From contig JBBRIE010000005.1 in NCBI GenBank assembly GCA_038221545.1, positions 1 through 31,021 on the forward strand: a DNA stretch of 31,021 nucleotides. The letters are read 5' to 3'. The notes beneath the pieces were generated by a model that did not search any database, was not told the DNA's origin, and saw only the letters and a program-made list of their open reading frames with translations. This DNA is from JBBQNY01 sp038221545 (GTDB taxonomy: Bacteria > Pseudomonadota > Gammaproteobacteria > Xanthomonadales > Ahniellaceae). The stretch's first letter is position 1, and the number at the start of each line of letters is the position of its first letter. Both the position numbers and the translations under genes were made by a program. Below, piece after piece: positions 27,130 through 31,021 of the stretch.

Positions 27130-28224
27130 TCACTGACCCGATAGTCGTTCGAACAACCACCACGCGCCGAGCGCAGCGATCAACAGCGACAGCGGGATCA
27201 TCACGAACCGCGCGTAATGACGCCATGCGCTCAATGCATGGATGATCGGGAGCGCAATCGCGGCGACCCCGAGCTGCCCGAGTTCGACGCCAAGGTTGAA
27301 AGCGAACAATGCGGTGAGTCGCGCGTCGCGCGGCAAACCGAGTTCGCCCAGCGCGCCGGCAAATCCGAATCCGTGCACCAGGCCAAACCCGAGCGCCAGC
27401 AACCACAGGCGCCGCACGATCACCGGCCAGACATTATTGAGAGCAGCCAGCGTCACGCTGAGCGCGATCGCCGCTTCAATCCAGCGTCCGACCGGAGTGA
27501 CCAGTCCCAACGCCGCGAGCGTCAAGGTCAGCGAATGGGCCAGCGTAAACGCCGTGACCAGAACGGCTGCGCGACGAAAACTCTGCCCGAGCGTTCCGTT
27601 CCGCTGCCACCGGCCCTGGTCACGAGTGAGTGCCACCGTGAGCAGCAGCGAGAACAGAAACGCCAGATGGTCGTAGCCGATCAGGATGTGATGCACACCC
27701 TCGCGCAGGAACGCCTGGAACGTGCTGCGCGGCGCCGCCAGGCGCGCGCTGCGATGATTCGTGTCGATCAGGCTCGTGACCGTCTTGCCGTCGCGCTCGA
27801 CGACCAGTACCGCCCGGTGCTGGGCGTCGCGATCGAGCAGCAACGTGTAATCGAGCGTCGGATCGCCGGACCCGCAGCTGGCGGTCAGCGGCTGATGCAC
27901 GTAGTTGCCGTCGGCGTACCGGCGGATCGCCAGACGTCCGGGCCGAACAGTGCACGGCTTGCCGCCCGACTCGAGCGTCACGCCCTTGAGCGCGAATTCC
28001 GCTATCGCAGCGGAGCGTGCACGCACCTCGCCCCAGGTGATCTCGCCATCGCCGTCCGCATCGATGCCAATGCCAAGCTCGAGGTCGGCCAAGGCGATGT
28101 CGATCGTCACCTCCGCCTCGTTGGAGCCGGCGTGCTGGACAACGCGGAGATGCGCCACGCTCAGCGAGTGTGCACCGGAGTTCGCGGAGAGCGCGCAGAC
28201 GAGCAGCAGGAAAAGGAGGCGCAT
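27130..28224 (-). CDS. HupE/UreJ-type membrane protein with periplasmic EF-hand-containing domain
   Basis: 364 residues from ATG 28224 (MRLLFLLLVCALSANSG); an in-frame upstream ATG at 28278 would overlap the previous gene and spoil the signal peptide. After the signal peptide, a periplasmic domain (~20-165) contains a canonical EF-hand loop, DADGDGEITWGE (55-66), with Asp55, Asp57, Asp59 and Glu66. Six or so membrane helices follow (~175-360). They carry the HupE/UreJ signature GVHHILIGYDHLAFLFSLLL (His178, His179, Asp185, His186), FTLAHSLTL (His230) and LVHGFGFAG (His284). HupE proteins are nickel permeases in hydrogenase operons, but this longer form is less characterised and no hydrogenase or urease genes are near. 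It starts 11 bases after the TPR gene stop. Confidence 0.92.
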   Translation of the reverse strand: MRLLFLLLVCALSANSGAHSLSVAHLRVVQHAGSNEAEVTIDIALADLELGIGIDADGDGEITWGEVRARSAAIAEFALKGVTLESGGKPCTVRPGRLAIRRYADGNYVHQPLTASCGSGDPTLDYTLLLDRDAQHRAVLVVERDGKTVTSLIDTNHRSARLAAPRSTFQAFLREGVHHILIGYDHLAFLFSLLLTVALTRDQGRWQRNGTLGQSFRRAAVLVTAFTLAHSLTLTLAALGLVTPVGRWIEAAIALSVTLAALNNVWPVIVRRLWLLALGFGLVHGFGFAGALGELGLPRDARLTALFAFNLGVELGQLGVAAIALPIIHALSAWRHYARFVMIPLSLLIAALGAWWLFERLSGQ

Positions 28225-28235
28225 GGGACCCTGTG

Positions 28236-29354
28236 TCAGCCTGACCGCGGGCGTGTCACGCCCTCTCGCCGCGCCCATGAATCAAGAGGTTCCAGCGCAT
28301 GTGGCTGCTGCGCGGCGCGAGCAGCGCGTTCCAGCAGCTCGACGTCTTCGATATCGCGCTGTGTTTCGAAATTGGCGAGAGCGAGTTGCAGCGCGCGCAG
28401 ATCGTCGCCGGCAAGCAGTGCAAGCTCGGCCTCGTCCCGCGTTTCGGGACTGGCACCTGCCGCGCGAGCTGCCGCGTGTCGCGCGAGCAGGCGGGTTCGT
28501 TGTGCTCGCGCGTCGGGAGCCTGCAGCGCAGCGGCGGCCATGACGCGCTCCAGGGCAAGGCCATCGTGGACGGAATCCACCGGCAGCAATTCCAGGGCTT
28601 CTGCCGGTCGATCGTTTCGACGAAGCCAGCGCGCGTAGGCGATTCGCGGGCGCACGTCATCCGGCTCGAGTTCGCGTGCCTGCCGAAAAAAATCACCTGC
28701 GGAAGCATCACCGCGCGCCGCCGCGATTTCGGCAGACAACAGCAGCGCATCGCGTGCGACCGCGTCGGTGCCGGCGGTCAATCGCTCGAGCAGGCGCCCG
28801 GCACCGGCGGTGTTGCCCTGCCGCTCTGCCAGGCGGGCCCCGCAGAACGAGGCCTGCCGTTGATCCAGGAGCACGAGTGCTGCGCAGTCGCGCCGGGCTG
28901 CACGCAGTCGTCCCTGGGTGAGGTTCAGATGCGCCCGCATCGCGTGCGCGCTTGCGCTTTGCGGCTCTCGCGCGATCAGTCGATCGAGCAGCAGCCTGGA
29001 CGCGCCAAATCGATGTTGATGCTGCGCGAGCCACGCCTGGGCAAGCGTGACATGGGCCCCGGCATCGGGTGGCAAGGCATCGAGCTGCTTCTGCAGTCGT
29101 CCCGCCAGGCGGGCGTCGCCGGAGCGGGCAACCTGTGCCATCGCGCCACCCAGCGCTTCGGGGCTGTCGACGCGGATATCAGCCTCACGCCAGGCCGCAT
29201 AGCCCGGCGGTACGCGCGCGAGCACCAGCGAATCGTCGTCAGGAACAAAAACCGGTGGAGCCTGCGCACTTGCGAGGCTCGCACCGAACAGAAGTGCGAT
29301 CAGGTGGACGGCACTGGCTTGGTTACGGACCCCCAAGGACGGAATTGAAAGCAT
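28236..29354 (-). CDS. Exported TPR-repeat protein
   Basis: 372 residues if started at ATG 29354, which overlaps the end of the lipoprotein gene by 32 bases. An in-frame TTG at 29336 would still leave a full signal peptide (VHLIALLFGASLASA). The mature part has a short N-terminal strand-rich region (PPVFVPDDDSLVLARVPPGY) and then repeated helical pairs of TPR type: AHVTLAQAWLAQHQHRFGAS, AHAMRAHLNLTQGRLRAARR and RIAYARWLRRNDRPAEALE. It most likely works in the periplasm as an interaction scaffold for the DUF4331 or HupE-like neighbours, but no partner can be named from sequence. It is tightly spaced within the block. Confidence 0.88.
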   Translation of the reverse strand: MLSIPSLGVRNQASAVHLIALLFGASLASAQAPPVFVPDDDSLVLARVPPGYAAWREADIRVDSPEALGGAMAQVARSGDARLAGRLQKQLDALPPDAGAHVTLAQAWLAQHQHRFGASRLLLDRLIAREPQSASAHAMRAHLNLTQGRLRAARRDCAALVLLDQRQASFCGARLAERQGNTAGAGRLLERLTAGTDAVARDALLLSAEIAAARGDASAGDFFRQARELEPDDVRPRIAYARWLRRNDRPAEALELLPVDSVHDGLALERVMAAAALQAPDARAQRTRLLARHAAARAAGASPETRDEAELALLAGDDLRALQLALANFETQRDIEDVELLERAARAAQQPHALEPLDSWARREGVTRPRSG

Positions 29355-29601
29355 TGGCGTCTTCGGAGAAGGTGAAGTTGGTGGAGTTGATGTCGACCGG
29401 GGTGGAAGTTTCGCTGGTCTGGCCGATCAGGCCCAGGACGAATGTGCTGAATACAGTGTCGACCGCAGGGGGCGGGGTGGTGGCTGGCGGCGGGGCCGGT
29501 GCCGGTGCCGGATTGGGCGACGAATTGTTGCTGCCACCGCTGCACGCGGTGACCGCGAGCGCCACCGTCAGCAGAAGGGAGAGTCTAGCGTGCGATTTCA
29601 T
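29323..29601 (-). CDS. Small lipoprotein, 92 residues
   Basis: It starts at ATG 29601 (MKSHARLSLLLTVALAVTACSGG), with AAGGA 8 bases upstream. A longer in-frame start at 29649 would put 16 charged residues before the signal peptide and is rejected. Lipobox VTAC gives lipidated Cys20, followed by a Ser/Asn and then a Pro/Ala-rich tether (about 25-45) and a short C-terminal domain (TVFSTFVLGLIGQTSETSTP, ending NAFNSVLGGP). I do not recognise a family. A surface- or periplasm-facing anchor linked to the DUF4331 protein encoded upstream is a fair guess. Confidence 0.82.
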   Translation of the reverse strand: MKSHARLSLLLTVALAVTACSGGSNNSSPNPAPAPAPPPATTPPPAVDTVFSTFVLGLIGQTSETSTPVDINSTNFTFSEDANAFNSVLGGP

Positions 29602-29680
29602 GATGGATATCCTTGGTTTTGTTCCGATCCGCCGCTCCCCGCGATGCAACCGGGAGAGCGGAGCCTTGCGACGCAGCCAT

Positions 29681-29712
29681 CCGGACTTTCGTCATTGACG
29701 CCGAAAGTCCGG
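29681..29712 (-). other. Strong hairpin between DUF4331 and lipoprotein genes
   Basis: Perfect 11-base arms CCGGACTTTCG (29681-29691) and CGAAAGTCCGG (29702-29712) around a 10-base loop. In the minus-strand transcript it begins 10 bases after the DUF4331 stop and ends about 80 bases before the lipoprotein start. No T-run follows, so it may stabilise the upstream message or reduce read-through rather than end transcription. Confidence 0.6.
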
Positions 29713-29721
29713 AGCGCGCGA

Positions 29722-31021
29722 TCAGCCCTTGCCCGGAAGCGGGGTGTTGAGGTACGGGAACGTGGGACGTAGCGGAACCGTCTGCCGCACCCCGTCCGTG
29801 AACGGCAGTTGCCCAGCAGGAGCGACCGCAGCAGGCAACAGCACGCCCATCAGCACGCGCAGTTCGATGTCCACGACATCATCGCCAGGACGCCGGCCAT
29901 TCGGGAACCCGGCGAGGTCGCCTGCGATGAATCCCAGGTCATTCTGCGAGCCCAACGCAACCACCGGAGTACTGGTGTTGAGGCGCATGATTTCCGCCGG
30001 CGTCACGCCAGTCGGCATGTTGGCTCCGGCGATGCCGGTCAGGAACGCAGCCACGAGGTCGGTGCGCGGGAACTGGTTGGGCGCGACTGCCGCCGGGTAG
30101 AGGATCTCGATGATCTCCGGCAACGTCGGACTCGCGACGTACGGCAGGAACTGCGCGTCGTTGCGCGGCTCGGATGCGTTGAAGCGATCCTTGTCGGGCA
30201 CGCCGATGACGACCTCGTTGACGAGCGGGGAGCTCAAACGCGAGACCTGCGTCCACGCGCCACCTTCGACCGAGGGTCCAACACCGGTCGCGCCGGTGGG
30301 CGTCAGGGTGGCGGAGCCGCGCGGGCGCGAGTTCAGGACGCGCGCCTGACGAAGGCTTGCGGTCGTCCAGGCGCCGACGATGGGGCTGCCTTGCGCAGCC
30401 AGGCACGCGACTGGAATCTCGAGAGCAAGGCTCGTCACGCTTTTGTTGAGCAGCTGGTTCGGTCCACCGTCGCGCGGTCCAAGCGGATTGAGGTTGAGGA
30501 GGTCGAACACGCCGCCCACGTCGATGAAGAAGCCCTCACGGCGTTGACCGACGAACACGCGGCCTTCACTGCAACCCGGGATGCCGAGGCGGAAGATGTG
30601 GTTGTCGGCGTACTGTTCGTAGGCCGGTATGGATTTGACACCGTAGTTGTCGAGCGGCTTGCGGAACGAATTGGTGCCACCCGACATGTTCGTCGCCGGC
30701 TGCGACTGACCGGTGCGGCGATTACCGCGCACGACGTTCACCGAGTAGGTCTCGATCAGGTTCTTGTTGGCGTCGTTGGCTTCCGGCGTGGGGCCAAACG
30801 GCCCGATGTTCAGCACGGGCACGGGCACCTGGGTACCATTGACTGGCAATGTGCGCGACTGGAACGCGTTGTTGAAACGGAACTGGAACGTCAGGTCTTC
30901 CTGCGCGTCGCCGTTGTTGTCGATGTGGATTTCGTACAGCGCTTCCTGGTCGAGGAAGAAGAAATTCGGGCCGCCCGACGGATCCTGCAGGGGCACGTAG
31001 TTGGCGATGATGGTCACGAAT
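29722..31021 (-). CDS. DUF4331 family protein (5' partial)
   Basis: The frame runs from the right window edge to TGA at 29722, about 432 residues of the C-terminal part; the N-terminus lies outside. The opening FVTIIANYVPLQDPSGGPNF, then FFLDQEALYEIHIDNNGDAQ, and FQFRFNNAF match the start of the DUF4331 core, which normally follows an SSHREAP-type N-terminal segment. Further family features are GRVFVGQRREGFFIDVGGVF near the middle, NEVVIGVPDKDRFNASEP, and the C-terminal block RRPGDDVVDIELRVLMG. The acidic stretch DNNGDAQED could bind calcium. DUF4331 proteins are usually exported; their function is not known. It is the first gene seen of the six-gene minus-strand block. Confidence 0.93.
   Translation of the reverse strand, partial: FVTIIANYVPLQDPSGGPNFFFLDQEALYEIHIDNNGDAQEDLTFQFRFNNAFQSRTLPVNGTQVPVPVLNIGPFGPTPEANDANKNLIETYSVNVVRGNRRTGQSQPATNMSGGTNSFRKPLDNYGVKSIPAYEQYADNHIFRLGIPGCSEGRVFVGQRREGFFIDVGGVFDLLNLNPLGPRDGGPNQLLNKSVTSLALEIPVACLAAQGSPIVGAWTTASLRQARVLNSRPRGSATLTPTGATGVGPSVEGGAWTQVSRLSSPLVNEVVIGVPDKDRFNASEPRNDAQFLPYVASPTLPEIIEILYPAAVAPNQFPRTDLVAAFLTGIAGANMPTGVTPAEIMRLNTSTPVVALGSQNDLGFIAGDLAGFPNGRRPGDDVVDIELRVLMGVLLPAAVAPAGQLPFTDGVRQTVPLRPTFPYLNTPLPGKG

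Overview
The window is a high-GC, densely packed bacterial chromosome segment, with no intergenic gap above about 250 bases. I see no insertion sequence, CRISPR array, tRNA or rRNA gene. The gene families (GreB, YjgR-type HerA ATPase, MltD-type transglycosylase with LysM, glutathione-dependent formaldehyde pathway, TonB-dependent receptor, GTAG-headed REP hairpins) point to a gammaproteobacterium, most likely Xanthomonadales/Lysobacterales. That placement is inference from content, not from a marker gene.

Layout. (1) 1-7056: an ECF sigma factor gene faces away from a membrane Ser/Thr kinase with TPR repeats. The kinase gene is followed on the same strand by a large secreted protein with an HExxH metalloprotease-like domain, a VWA domain and calcium-type repeats; it runs off the left edge. 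(2) 7159-7803: a DUF3667-like membrane protein that appears to lack its N-terminus. (3) 7886-9866: formaldehyde detoxification, class III alcohol dehydrogenase plus S-formylglutathione hydrolase. (4) 9907-14034 (minus): four genes that overlap by 4 bases each, encoding a sugar aminotransferase, a membrane-anchored glycosyltransferase, a fused acyltransferase/3,4-ketoisomerase and a GtrA-glycosyltransferase fusion. Together they look like a dTDP-3-acylamino-3,6-dideoxyhexose synthesis and transfer cassette. (5) 14141-16671 (plus, divergent from 4): an SGNH-like protein and an MBOAT O-acyltransferase, probably for polysaccharide acylation. (6) 16791-20506: a periplasmic beta-propeller protein, a NUDIX hydrolase, two GTAG-type REP hairpins and a lipoprotein lytic transglycosylase. 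(7) 20697-24068: YjgR-like ATPase, an unrecognised membrane protein, and GreB starting on a TTG that overlaps the previous stop. (8) 24194-31021 (minus): DUF4331 protein (cut by the right edge), small lipoprotein, TPR protein, HupE/UreJ-like permease with an EF-hand loop, His-rich secreted protein, and a TonB-dependent receptor preceded by a leader with two inverted repeats.

The two most promising systems are the sigma factor/kinase pair and the last six-gene block. In the first, the sigma factor lacks the usual acidic residues in region 2.2 and carries a threonine there, which suggests activation by phosphorylation. The second has the parts of an outer-to-inner-membrane transition-metal or calcium-linked uptake route whose substrate is unknown.
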